From Xenopus tropicalis (taxonomy: Eukaryota; Chordata; Amphibia; Anura; Pipidae), in contig NC_030678.2 in assembly GCF_000004195.4 (NCBI RefSeq), positions 152,373,547 to 152,437,546 of the forward strand: a stretch of 64,000 bases of DNA. The letters are read 5' to 3'. The notes under the pieces were generated by a model. It saw only the letters and a program-made list of their open reading frames with translations. It was not told the origin of the DNA and ran no database searches. Made by a program: the position numbers and the translations under genes. Each line of letters opens with the position of its first letter. The stretch's first letter is position 1. Of the stretch, positions 34,612 through 46,497 are shown piece after piece.

Positions 34612-35021
34612 AGAATTAATGAAGGTAACAGAGAAACCTCCCTGCTTCTAGCTTGGTTAGTAATTGCATTCCAGCAGCAGACGCTGAAAGTACATCAAAC
34701 TGCACCAAATCCTTTGCACATGACAAGCTCATAAATTATTCAACTCATTAGTATTACCAAGAGGAATAGAAATAGCATCGGTGTAAAGGACGTACTCAAA
34801 CAGAAAAGGGTCATCCTAAAGTTTCCTATGCACTCTATGAGGCCAAACTTTGGAGAGAGGGAGGGGGACGGGACAAACATCTGCTTGCTGAGATGTGAAT
34901 GAGGGCATTAAAGGAACAGATATGTGCAGTTTCCCAGCTCACCCCACACCTGTGCTCAACTACATCCAAGTGGCGCTTGCGTAGAAGCCATACGTGCATT
35001 TGTGGAGGAAAAGAAACTCAC

Positions 35022-35146
35022 CGTATTCAATGGCAGACTTCAGTCGAGCCTCTGAATGAGTAGATCCAAAAGCATTTCGTACGAAACGCCTTCGCCGGCG
35101 CAAATCATCCTCCCAGTAATCCAGTCGCCAGAAGTCATGAAGTTGG
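35022..35146 (-). CDS. nbea: Neurobeachin exon: basic RRRRR segment
   Basis: This 125-nt exon encodes QLHDFWRLDYWEDDL, RRRRRFVRNAFG and STHSEARLKSAIEY. Five consecutive arginines follow the acidic WEDD, a pattern retained in NBEA and its relatives. The acceptor is TTTTGCAG|CC and the donor TACG|GTGAGT, both strong. One leading base completes a serine codon from the exon at 58714, and one trailing base starts the glycine codon finished by the exon at 22745. It lies between two long introns of 12.1 and 23.6 kb. Confidence 0.95.
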
Positions 35147-35380
35147 CTGCAAAATCAGAATAAGGTACTTGTTAGAGCCCAATGACATTTACAATGACAT
35201 TTATAGAAGGTGCTGATTGTACATGAGATGTAAAAAGAGTAGATAACAAAGGAACAGTTTGGTTTCCATCCCAATGACAATGTTTTGCTCACTGCTTAGC
35301 TGTTGTAAATGCTGCCATGTTTCTTTTTACTGCTCCATTATCAATTATAGGCATTCTGGGAGCTATAGTTCAGCAACAGT

Positions 35381-35875
35381 TTAAAGGAAAACTATACCCC
35401 CAAAATAAATAGTTAACATACAGATGATTTACATTATAATTAGTGACCTGTTAAAGAATCTTACCAAATAGGCATATAGATATTGGTAAATATTGCCTTT
35501 TTACACCTTTTCCCTTGAGCCGCCATTTAGTGATGGGCTGTGTGCTCCCTCAGAGATCACCTGACAGGAAATAATGCAGCTCTAAATGTAACAGGAAGTA
35601 GTGTGGGACAGTAAAAGGCAGAACTTTGCCCATTGATTGGCTGATGGGGCCTAACATGTATGTGTGCCCTTGGCTTGTTTGTGTGCACTGTGAATTGTAT
35701 CATCCCAGAATGACAGCCCTTAGTACTTAAAATGACAATTTTCTATATAGGATTTTTCAATGGCACATATTTTTATGAAAACAGTCATTTAGATGAAGCA
35801 GGGTTTTACATATGAGCTGTTTATGCAATATATTTTTAGAGACCTACATTGTTCAGGTGTATAGTTTTCCTTCAA
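35381..35875. mobile_element. T2-type MITE, TTAAAGGAAAACTATAC family
   Basis: The left end TTAAAGGAAAACTATACCCC is inverted relative to GTATAGTTTTCCTTCAA, where one base of the right TTAA has changed. The interior includes CTTGAGCCGCCATTTAGTGA and GATGGGCTGTGTGCTCC. It is about 495 bp. A 5'-truncated copy at 56022 shares both this element and sequence beyond its right end. Confidence 0.8.
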
Positions 35876-36689
35876 AATTACAACTTCCCAATCTATTAAT
35901 GCAATATCAAACAAACTGATTTTTTTTGCCTATAAAATCAGCATTATACAATCTATTTCCAGTCATTCATGGTTTTTAGATCAAAACCCAATTCTCTAAT
36001 GCTAATATTTCAGCCCCCCAAATGTTTAATTCCTTGACTGATTCACCACACTTCCCTGCTCGTTCTGCTTCATTCAAGAAGCTTCAGACCCAGCAGTAGT
36101 ACTGTGTGCATACATGTATACACAGGCACAGAGTATTATGTGCACACAAACAGCTATGATTTGCAGATATGGGCAGGTGTGAGTGTAAAGATCCTGCACT
36201 GCTGCCTTACACCTACACATCAGAGGGTGTCACCTTCCCTGCATTTGCTGCCACGCTGCTTTCTTTGCCGACACAACTCAATATTTATTTCTGTCTCAAA
36301 ATGGAAACATTATCATATAATCATAGCAACTTTTCAATTATAAACCTTGTACATGAAGAATGCCTTAAATACTAATAATAAACATCTCCTCTTAAGAGTC
36401 AGGAAAATATTTCCCCTGGCAGAAGTGGCAAGAGCCACAATTGGATGTTTTCTGCCTTCTGAGGCATAGGTTGCGAAGGGAATGGGGTATAGAGCTGTGG
36501 AGGCAGGCTCGCTAAGCTTTCATCAACTATATGAAACAAAGAGCAACAGTCCTGAAATATTCAACTCCCTACTAAAATGATCTTTGCAGTGTAAACTTAG
36601 GCTGTGTGGCCATATTTACCTCCAATATTATATGAATGGTTATCCTCTACTTGGAGACCCAAAAGGGACAAGAGATACATAAAAGCATT

Positions 36690-37415
36690 TTGTACAGACA
36701 AAGACAATAGGATCCTCTACACTCACCCATAGTGATTAGTGAATTTGTCCCGTAAAATTAGCGAAATGACAGGAAAATGTGCAAAACGGCAAAAAATTCT
36801 TTTTTGCCACCCACAGGGGTTTATACCCTTGCCGCGGCCACACCCATTTTTACGCAACCGTGCCCAATTTGACACGCAACAAATTTTTCCACTGCAAATT
36901 TTCACAGAAGTTTCACAAAACACTTCACCAATGGCGAAATGTGGAAATTTGCTGCAAATCCATGCCTGGCAAAAAAAATTCGCTCATCACTACTCACCCA
37001 TTATCAATATACATATGGGACATTCTGTGCATTAAGCTACTTCTTAAACAAAACAGGGATTGTCTATCCATATTCTGCAATATATTCAAGCTGGCCAACT
37101 ATGTCAAAGGAACAACCATTTAGGGTTCATCTTGAAAGGCAGAAAGTTGCAGGTAGAATTTAGTCCCTGTGTAAAATGTTCAATGAAGCAGTATAATTCT
37201 TAATGAATCAGATGAAAGTGAGTGTAGGACTGGCCAGACCGGGGGTGACTGTGACGTAGTTGGCCAGCTTGTATATATTGCAATATATGGACAAACAATC
37301 CCTGTTTTGCTTAAAGGGGAGGGTATTTCTTGCTTAATGCACAGAATGTCTTAATGCCCTATATATATATTGATGATGGGTGAGTGCAGAGGACGTCTTA
37401 CCTCTGTATATATGA
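36690..37415. mobile_element. Fold-back element carrying a nested hAT-type MITE
   Basis: Long inverted arms pair: CATTCTGTGCATTAAGC and AACAGGGATTGTCTATCC in the left arm recur as complements in the right arm (37245-37380), together with AAGCTGGCCAACTA. The outer CCTCTACACTCACCCA on the left pairs with TGGGTGAGTGCAGAGG on the right. A separate 263-bp hAT-type element (36730-36992) interrupts the left arm only. The outer limits are approximate. Confidence 0.7.
36730..36992. mobile_element. hAT-type MITE, TAGTGATGAG family, inside the fold-back arm
   Basis: Ends TAGTGATTAGTGAATTTG and AATTCGCTCATCACTA are inverted. A perfect 8-bp duplication CTCACCCA lies at 36722-36729 and 36993-37000. The opposite arm of the host element shows the same site uninterrupted, which fixes the insertion point. 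Confidence 0.9.
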
Positions 37416-37769
37416 ATTTGTGGTCACAACCTAATTGCACCCCCGCACATTGGTTAAAAATTGGATAGTGAGCACAAAACTTTCCCTTTCTGCATTTGGG
37501 TGAAACAAGAGCATAGCTGGGCTTGGGGGTAGATACGAGGTATGGCCTAAGATTTCCCAGTTTTTACATTTGGAATGTACAGAGGGTATGGAATTATTCC
37601 TATGCATTTCCTTTTCTAACACCACAAATAATTCCTTCTGTCAAGAAACAACAAACATTTCCATGCCAATGTGTAAATATTATGGGATATTCTCACACGC
37701 TGTTACAGAAGGGCAATGTGTATTGGCAGTTGTGTTCTTTTAAATGTTTAAACCCTCTGTCCTTGTCCT

Positions 37770-38320
37770 CCAAACATTCATTACCAGGAGCCCATCTACT
37801 AATGCAGCTTCATATTACAAGTATTAATGACGCAGCTTTCTTTCTTTTCCAGAGACTTTAACAAGGCTTACAAATCAAAGCGCAACCCCGTCCTATAAAC
37901 AGCTTGCATTTTAATGACTATGGCTCCTCAGCAGACTGATTTTAAGAGCATAAAATATTATGCATTTTTGTGGAACCATGATTAAAATAATGTGCTGAAA
38001 TATTCATTGGATAGATTCCGTGCTGCCCCCCAGCAACCTACGCAAATTGCAATTTTATTCATTATTAATAACATGGAATTAAAGTTGCAAAAACATTCCG
38101 GCATGTGGTAATTGTCGGGGTGAATTATTATCTCAGCGCTAACATAGTGCTCCCGTGATTTTATTGCTCCTAGCAAATACTAACCATTACCAGCCATGGC
38201 CATTTGCAGGTTAAATTGCCTTTGTTTTCCTTGCTCGGGCCGGCTAAGGCGCTTTCAGAGCAGCTTGCAAATCACAGACTTGCCCTTAAGGGATAATAAA
38301 TTAAAAACAAAATGGGGTTG
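37770..38320. other. Candidate conserved non-coding block
   Basis: Repeat-free and not coding, with dense homeodomain/octamer-like words such as CAAATTGCAATTTT, TTATTCATTATTAATAAC and GGATAATAAATTAAAA. It is a plausible enhancer for mab21l1 or nbea, listed on texture and position only. Confidence 0.3.
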
Positions 38321-38833
38321 CTTTTATTTTTCTGAAAATATTCCTGTGGAAGCATGAAAAATATATGAATAAGAGCTCATTCACTAATGCACAGAAGGGC
38401 TGCACCAGGATCAGGCTGCCGTACTAAAGCTCATTACATGGGCTACCCACTATGTACTGGTACAGGCTGGAAGATACAAGGTTAAGCTCATTTTAGTGGT
38501 GTAATTAGAAGTTACGGAGACCAACAGTAAAATCTTTTTTGCCCCCCCCCCCCCAAGGCAAAACCCGTAGGGAAGATGATCTGTTTATATATATATATAT
38601 ATATAAATAAGGTGTCAGCAAGGGCCCTCACTGAGCACATTCCTGGGTCCCTAGAATTGGCAATTTTTTACATGGCATAATAGAACTTTGGATGTAACAT
38701 TACCCCCACCCTCTTTTAACTTAACAAAACAACAGCCAGTGAATAAATAATGAATTCAGTGAATAAAATATCTTTCTTTTTTCAAACCTCACCAGACCAG
38801 CTGACAGAAAGCTCCTGCATGTTGAGATGTGAG

Positions 38834-39309
38834 TTAAAGGAGTTGTTCACTTTTAGTATGTTATAGAATGACTACTGAGCAAATTTTAGATTGGTAGAAT
38901 TTAGATTGGTAGATTTAGAAGTATTTTCTATTTTTTCTTTATAGTTTTAAAATGATTTGCTGCCTTCTTCTGACTCTTTCCAGTTTTCAAATGGGGGTTA
39001 CTGACCCTAGCATCCCAAAACGCTATTGCTCTGTGAGGCTACAATTTTATTGTTACTATTATTTTTTTTATTACTTATCTTTCTGTTTAGGCTCTCTTCT
39101 ATTCATATTTCAGTCTCTCTTGAAAAACCACTGCCTCGTTGCTATCTTAAATTGGACCCTAGCAACCAGCTGCTGAAATTCCAAACTGGAGAGTTGCTAC
39201 ATAAAAAGCTAAATAATTTAAAAACAAATGAAAAATAAAGACCAACTGAAATTGTCTCAGAATATTACTCTCTGCATCATACTAAAGTTAATTTAAAGGT
39301 GCCCTTTAA
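38834..39309. mobile_element. T2-type MITE, TTCACC family
   Basis: TTAAAGGAGTTGTTCAC at the left and AAAGGTGCCCTTTAA at the right, both with TTAA. The interior carries TTTTCAAATGGGGGTTACTG and CCCTAGCAACCAGCTGCTG. It is 476 bp, nearly the same length as the copy at 18743. Confidence 0.8.
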
Positions 39310-40349
39310 TGAAAGGTGTAACATTAGGAAACACCTTGAATATCTCCATTTAGGTAGTAGCTTTCTAAACTGTTGGGTGCTATTGGGACCAGACCCAAAT
39401 AGACCTTGTTGGGGCTCACCAGGACTGCTGGCCTAGTGAGCTTTGAGTGGGATAAAAGGGCCAATAACTGTTGTTTATTCTGAGCTTTCTATACATTGTA
39501 ACTTACATTAAAAAAGCAATAATGATTTCCCCTTATTGGGGCCAAATGGGAAGGACCTGCATTTGGAATTTATACAATGGGAATTCTTACTAATTTTTAT
39601 TGATCTTGCCTGGATTTTTTTTGCATAACATATGAACAAAGGTTTAAGAGGGTCACTGTATTTGAGAAATAAAGATGATGACAAAAGTACCCCAGGGACA
39701 GTAAAAGCATGGGAAGACTCAGAGCCTGGAGGAATGAATGAGCTTTCTATAATACAAAGTATGGAAAAACAAGATCTGTCAAAAATTCTATATGTTTTGC
39801 TTCTATAGTTTCTCCAAATAATCTATCATGCTGCAGGAGGAAAAAAAGTATCAACAGAAACTTATCATTTTTCTTTGCTTTGCACAGAAGTCTGTTTCTT
39901 TCCTTTACACTACAATTTCAATTTGGTCAAATGAGCCCTGCGAGTAACATTCTGATAGAAGCCTTGCCATTATGAAACAAACTAAAAGCAGTGTTTTTAA
40001 AAACTGGGTCACAGAAATGTAGATTTAAATCTGGGAGAATTTGTGGCTGGAAATATCCTGATATGGCTTCTACAAGGTTAATGGCACAGTGGCGTATTGC
40101 TAGTGTTGTGTTGCCTCAGTATTTTCTCACTATGCAAGTGGGGACAAAAAACTAGAAATCACTGCAAAGTGTTGGATGCTATCTAGTAGTGACAGCCAAT
40201 GTCACCAGATATGTCAACGCACCCACATTTTTGGGAAGTCACTATGATTTAACCACCCTCACCTGGTCACCCTCAGTAAAAGCTCAGTCAGTGATATGTC
40301 CACATACCCGACCATAAAAACGCACTAAATAGTGACCTGAATTCTCAGA

Positions 40350-41330
40350 AGCAGTCAGATCGTGAAACACTGGCATGGACGTTTGGCCTGGGTGGAACAG
40401 GCTGTGCTAGGGGAGAAGCGGTACTGCCAAAATGCTCCAAGATCTAAAGGGATCTAGGACGGCATCTCTGTATCACTCAAAAATGCAGAGCCCTATTAAG
40501 AAGAGGTTGGGGGCATGGGTGGACTTCCCATTTCAGTTCCAAGGTGCTAAGGCAACGTTAAAGGAACTTAAGAACACAATGACAGCCATATTTCTGACGT
40601 GTCTCCTTTACACTATCAAAACATGCAAAGAGAAGTCAGCAAGAGTACAAGCACGATGGAACAACAATTCCAAGATGCAAACAACAAACAAGGGGATCTA
40701 CTGATACAAAGGGCCCCAAGAAGTGTGTGAGAATCCCTGTCCCTAAATGAGATTGAGCTGGCACATAGTGACAACCAAATATTTTTCATATTCAGTACAA
40801 AAGCAGCTCATCATTCAGACTGTGGCCTCACTGAAATAAAAGCAAATGCTTTAGCGGACAGCTGAAGGATAACAAGCTGTATATTGTGCATTAATGAAAC
40901 ATATCTGATAGCACTCCCCAAAGATAAAGTGCGCACTCTAAATCTGAGACTGCTAAGGGCGCAACTTGTAGCTTATCATCGCAGGTGTTGATATGACCAA
41001 ATGGGTTCCCATGAAACTGAATAGCAAAGCTTAAATCCAGGCCATTTTTCAGTCTGAGTGCTTTAAGGGATGAGGATTCAATGTGCAGCCTTCCCCTTGT
41101 CTTGTTTCAATCCCAACAAAACTTGTGTCTCTGGCTCAATGCAAACACAATCAATACGGCTTAAAATTACGTCAAGCCCAGTATATCAGTCTCCATGTTG
41201 TGGTTCACACATCCATCTTGCAGAGCCCTGACAAATGCGTTCAGCAACATATAATTGTTCTCAGAGATTATAATGTACTGTACAGTAAAGCTGGGTTCAG
41301 CAACTGTCGACATAGAAGATTGTACATTAG
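40350..41330 (+). pseudogene. Decayed L1-like LINE (endonuclease-region remnant)
   Basis: The fragment CINETY near 40891 resembles the LQETH motif of L1-type endonucleases. IIVLRDYNVLYSKAGFSN near 41255-41308 resembles the GGDFN...DR block that follows it. Spacing is roughly right, but frames are broken by stops. An open frame at 40432-40704 (LKNTMTAIF...) could be the end of the upstream ORF. No reverse transcriptase domain is visible. This is family recognition by eye, so it is tentative. Confidence 0.3.
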
Positions 41331-41394
41331 TGTAGTTTTTGTGCCATTTCCCCAGATCTTCTACCTCCAGCTTGATAATATGCAACCAGTGTGG

Positions 41395-41466
41395 CAGGTA
41401 CTGCCTTCCCGTAATTCAGAGCGATCTGTGTAATGGGTTTCCAGATAATGGATCCCGTACCTGTAC
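41395..41466. mobile_element. 3'-end fragment of a CAGGTATRGG/TA-family MITE
   Basis: GGGTTTCCAGATAATGGATC and CCCGTACCTGTA match the right terminus of the family. The rest is missing. Confidence 0.6.
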
Positions 41467-41929
41467 AAAAGACTGTTGGGAAGTAATAGGCATATGGAGG
41501 AATAGAATACTGGAAAAACACAAACAGTGTATTGGCCATAAGCAAAAGCTCTCTGAAGTCAAGACTACCAACTGTAAAATGTAATAAAATCATGTTAAGG
41601 GCAATGAACAAATGTGGGTGCTAATATTATTGCACAATTTTAATTTAGTGGCTGCTCACCCCTGATATGAGACACTACCATTTAACCATAATGGCCCTGG
41701 TTTTTTACCCCCCAACTTCTGAATTTTGTGCAGTTTTTCGCAAAACAAATATTTTGAAATATATATTATTTTTTAGGGCTAGGTGCTCTGTTCAGATACA
41801 ATATTCAGTGTAATATTAGAAACATGCTTTATAGTGACTAACATACCAGGTGGTTAAGCCATTCCTTACAAGGTTATATGGTGCAAACAGATAGGCAAAG
41901 TGTCAACAAGGGTCAATTGCCATTAAAAG

Positions 41930-42320
41930 GAACACGGTTCCCCTAAACAAAGCAGAGCAGGCAGGAATGTGCCACTCGCACCGCAGCCGTGCAATTGCTG
42001 TTTTCAATTTTAATTACACAGCGAAGCTCGCAATTTGTGTTTTTAATAGCATTATAATTAGTGCCTGTTCGTTTAAAGAAAAATATACTGCCAATTAGGG
42101 AAATCTGTAGTACGTTTCTTGATGTATAAACCTCCTTGTGATCCCTTCTCCAGTTTCAGTGCGCATACGAGCAATCAATTCATGAGATCCATTTAACTCC
42201 CCATTTTACTTCTGCCATAAACATGTGGTTTGCTGCCAACTGAAAAATGCCTGCCTTGGTCACAAATGAATTATGAGATTGCTAGCAAGCAGTTATCTGA
42301 CTGGGGGCGAACCAAAGACT
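41930..42320. other. Candidate conserved non-coding block
   Basis: Repeat-free, with TTTCAATTTTAATTACACAG, AGCATTATAATTAGTGCC and CCAATTAGGGAAATC, which are dense TAAT-type homeodomain words. No coding frame. A candidate enhancer, listed on texture only. Confidence 0.3.
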
Positions 42321-43024
42321 TCAAATCAGTTAGTACTTACTAATTAAAAGAATCACACAATTAAAAAGTAAAAAGAAACACTAACAAATTCAGTGTAAAC
42401 CACAATTTTATGCAGTTAATCTCTCCCCAGGCCAACACAAAGCACAGCTACAGGCATCTACAGAGATGGCTAGATACTATGGATCTGCTTGTTTGGGCCG
42501 TGCTGCATATATGTAAGGTCGGAGCCCCACTTGTTTCTTTCATGGTCTGCCATGTGGCGATTTGGAAGCATCAGTACAGCAGACTTGCTTTCCCATATAA
42601 AATAATAAATAAATGGTAAAAGAGGTGTCAACTGGAAGGGCAAAATCAACCTGTTCTTCAGCATTTTTTCAGTGAATAGAGCTATGGTTTTTGTTAAGTC
42701 TTAATTGAAATTAAAGTAAAGTGGCATTCTATTTCCTGGTCCATATAAGCACAATTAAAGACCCAGTCCCCCCAGTCTTAAAGACCAGTGGAAACATCAA
42801 GAAGGCGGGACAATAACCTCACATGGATGGGAACATCAGAGGGGAGTATGGGCAGATCAGGGGGAGGAAAAGAGATGATTTTTACAAAGAGCAGGGCGAG
42901 ATACTAAAAATGGAGTATTGCAGGGGAAAACTTTAGGAAATGGGAAGAATTAATAATTTTACATTACATTGCCGGTAAATTTTTAATAATAACCATAGCT
43001 GGTAGCAAGCCTTTGCACTGCTAA

Positions 43025-43145
43025 GCAGGGATGAGCAAAATAATTTGCCACGCATCGCTTCCTTTGATGTGGGTGTTGGTTTCCCTGACGCGTGCGTTGA
43101 TTTTTTGAAAGCGTCAGTCGTCTGGAGAATTATTTCCCCATCCCT
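43025..43145. mobile_element. Short hAT-type MITE (121 bp)
   Basis: The left GCAGGGATGAGCAAAATAAT and right ATTATTTCCCCATCCCT ends are inverted. A perfect 8-bp duplication ACTGCTAA lies at 43017-43024 and 43146-43153. It may be a shortened relative of the TAGTGATGAG family. Confidence 0.75.
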
Positions 43146-44450
43146 ACTGCTAACGCTCTTTATAATGAACTGCTACTTATCTCACAGCCTAACATAAAGC
43201 AGCTGGGGGAAGGGATGGGTTCCATTATACAGAAGGTTCTACAGTGAACTGTTGATTTGTTTTGATTGTGCTTGTACAAACAGGAAGTAGATTATGAAAA
43301 CAGTATATGAAAATTCTGAAGTAGAACATTCTAGTTGGGATTTCAAGATTATTGGAGTAAAAAGGACAAGATAAGATTTAATGATACTAAGACCACAACA
43401 GAACAATGTCCTTAACTACTCTGGAAAAGCTGTGGAACTGGCCAGAGTAATAAAAAAACTTCTGGTGGAATATAAATCCAATCTAGGCCAACACTGGGCA
43501 TCCAAGATAGAGAAATTACAGGAGCAATGAGAGAGGGGTAATGGAAGACAGATTTAAAGAAAACAACGTGACATTACTGGAAACGGTAGTATTTTATATA
43601 TTACTATGCCCAATCATGTGGAACAGAAAATAATTATAGCCACTGAGAAATTCAATGTACAGGAGAAGGACACAATTAGTGCAACACTGGATAGTCACAT
43701 GGCAATGCAGTTAATTAGGGAATTAGTCACGTGGCAATGCGACAGAGGGATGATTTGTAGCCATTATTGGCCAATTTACAATTTATATACAAAAAAGAAA
43801 AGCGCTATTGCTGTATCCCAAACTGTGTTTACTTACTTAGTGTTACTTACACAGAAAATACAAATGAAGACGAAGTAATGTGACTTTCTCCTATTGCAAA
43901 AAAATCCCTCTTTGGTGTTAAAATTAATAATTAAAGACATTATTAAATTCTTTATTACCTAATTGTTTATTATGCATTTAGCAATAAGACTTTCTATTTG
44001 TGAGACTGTTTAGATTTTCCCTTTCATACCAGTCTCCACTAACTGTAATTGAGAGAGCTTTCCCCAGTCACGCAATGGAAACCCAAGGGCCTCAGTTGAC
44101 TTAATAATTGCAGATCACAGCTGAAAACAATTTTTCTTGCAATATCCGAATGAACATTTATCGAAATGACTGAGAAGGTAACATTGAGAAAGGCTCTCCA
44201 GGAACTGCCTACATTTGTGCTAATTGCTATAAATACTGATAATGAAAGTAGGAACAATTTCAAAGTAAGGAAGACTGGTCTGGATCACCCTTGATCTAAT
44301 TTAGGAGCAATCTAGCGTGACCCTATCAGCAACTGCACACTGAGCTTCAAAAAACAAAATGAATAAAGACAGACTTCATCTAAACTCATATTTCAGTTTA
44401 TAACTATCCTATGTTCCTAGGAACCTATGTTCCCATTTTGGCACTAAAGA

Positions 44451-44732
44451 AATACAGGTATGGGAACTGTTATCCAGATCTTGGGACCTGGCGTTTTCTG
44501 GATAAAGGGTCTTTCCATAATATGGATCTCCATACCTAAGTCTACTAAAAAATAATTGAAACCAAATGGTAGGTGTTTGCTTCTAATAAGGAGGAGATCA
44601 ATTACAAGGTACTGTTTTATTATTACAGAGAGAAAGGAAAATGTTTAAAAATGTGAATTATTTGCTTATAATGGAGTCTATGGGACTTCCCATTACAACT
44701 GTTTTCTGCATAAGGGATCCTAGCCTTGTATT
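44451..44732. mobile_element. MITE, CAGGTATRGG/TA family
   Basis: It begins TACAGGTATGGGAACTGTTA, with GGATAAAGGGTCTTTCC and GGATCTCCATACCTAAG inside, and ends GGATCCTAGCCTTGTA. The right terminus is decayed. Confidence 0.7.
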
Positions 44733-44762
44733 TCCACAGCAGCCAAATGTAGTTGTGTATGC

Positions 44763-44829
44763 AAACTACAACTTCCATAATCTCCCAATGGCATTCAGCT
44801 CTTTGGGGATGCTGGGAGTTGTAGTTTTT
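44763..44829. repeat. Mini inverted repeat with ZNF143-like ends
   Basis: AACTACAACTTCCATAATC at the left pairs with GGATGCTGGGAGTTGTAGT (44807-44825) at the right. Same architecture as 12313 and 60061. It directly follows a CAGGTATRGG-family element. Confidence 0.5.
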
Positions 44830-45673
44830 AACATGCTGAGGCCCTAGCAGTTTGCTTTCCCTTTATAACGTCTGATAAAATGACGGGAACTGGCTTTATA
44901 TGGCTTTCATCTGTACTGTGTTAGACCAGCATTGATTTCACTTTTTCTCTGTGAACACCAAAGGGCCAGCTGTGGTCACAATAAAGGTCGACTTGCCAGC
45001 AAATGGAACATTATAGGAAGGTAGAGGGACAAAACTTCTATTTCAGGTATATTGAGAAAACAAACCTATTCCTTTACATGATAAGGCTCAGCGATGCAAA
45101 GGCTGAGGTTTGTTTATGCCAGAATAAATGTCTTTACACATAAGAGTATCACTAATGCAACAACAGAACATTTACAAAATATAGTACCCTGCGGTCATAA
45201 AGAAAAACATTTCACTGCCAATTCCCAGATGTATGGACAGGAAATTTATGACAGAGTAGTGAAAAGCAAAGTCCCTGCTGGAAAAACTCTCGCATTTATT
45301 TGGCTAAAGACAATCATTAAAGCTGACCTTTCCGCAAACCTTTCTCAGCTGGGCGAAAATGATCTGAAACTACTGCCAGATTTTCTTTAAATAACACAAC
45401 CCCTTCTTCAAAAAAATGTAAGGCACCTACTATGTGTATCAATATATCACTGGACGCTAACATCCCTATGTGCTAGAACCTCTGGAATGGCTAGAACTCT
45501 ATGTGCTAGAATGTCTCTAGACTGACATGCCACCGCTCTTTAAATACTAAGCGATTTATTTTTATCAGTGTTCATATTTTTTTCTAATTCAATCAAGTTA
45601 TTTGGTTTGGTTCCTCAGTTCTACAGGATCAAGACTCCCACAGGGCGATCGCTACTCATAGAAAGCTTCTGGA

Positions 45674-46112
45674 CCAGTGATGAGTGAATCTGTCCCATTT
45701 TGCTTCGCCAAAAAATTTGCAAAATGGTGAAACATTCGCAAAATGCAATATAGTCAAAAGGCGCAACAAATTTGTACGTGCAACTTTTTTTCTTACTCCA
45801 AATGCAATAAAGTCAATGGGAGTTTTTTCTTACTCCACACTCATTTAAGTAATTGGGCTTTTTTTTTTGTTGCAACTTTTTTGTCTCAGTGTCATTTTTC
45901 TTGCTGACCTTATTGTCAATGGGCATTTTTTTTCTTACTCCAAATGCATTAAAGTCAAGGGCATTTTTTTTGCGACAACTTTATTTGTCTTGGACACATT
46001 TTTCTTGCCAACTTTTTTGTTTTGGTGAATTTTTGCCGCAGTTTCACAAAAAGATCTGCTGATGTGAGGTGTAAAATTTCACTTTGAATCCATGCCTAGC
46101 GAAAAAATTCGC
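45674..46112. mobile_element. TAGTGATGAG-family element with internal minisatellite
   Basis: The left end AGTGATGAGTGAATCTGTCC and the distal GAATCCATGCCTAGCGAAA match the family. Between them, units containing CTTACTCCAAATGCA(A/T)TAAAGTCA and TTGCAACTTTTTTG repeat four or so times. The right terminus is decayed. Confidence 0.65.
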
Positions 46113-46497
46113 AATAGCGCTCTCTGCACTAGAATTCCCGAAATTCCAATCAATTAAAGTGTACAGAAAAAAGTGTACACCATATAGCACTGGTCTGAAG
46201 CAGTTGGCACTTTATATCTTTTTATTCAGTAGGATAAACGGCCTCGCTGTTTGAACTTTCGTATAATGAAATAAGAGAACTCGGAATATATAGAAATACA
46301 GCCATGGACTTTTTATCCAGTATTTTACTTCTGAGATCTTATAACAGCTATAGGACTATTTGGACAAGTTTTAATATTGAATATATTGATTTTTAGATAT
46401 CTGATGTCCCGTGATTGATTTATGATCTTAGTGAATTTTCTGGCAGTGTGTTTATTAATGTGATATACTATATTATTTATAGTGTAAATATGTTTTT

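Larger units (their letters stand above)
22889..35021 (-). other. nbea: nbea intron
   Basis: A 12.1-kb intron. Contents listed separately: MITEs at 23495, 23850, 25587, 27968, 28261, 28949, 30069 and 32984, an L2-like tail at 26046, the perfect hairpin at 27545, and a microsatellite at 34523. Blocks 26420-27170 and 32200-32660 look like conserved non-coding sequence. In 24080-25580, 29150-30060, 30560-32190 and 33380-34500 I see no gene or classifiable repeat; an A17 tract lies near 31746. Confidence 0.85.

Noticed and set aside
36739..37163. Three overlapping plus-strand frames of 74-114 codons
   Set aside because: They fall in the nested MITE and fold-back element; no coding signature.
45094..45390. 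98-codon plus-strand frame
   Set aside because: No homologue recognised and no gene context; an AT-rich chance frame or unannotated conserved sequence.
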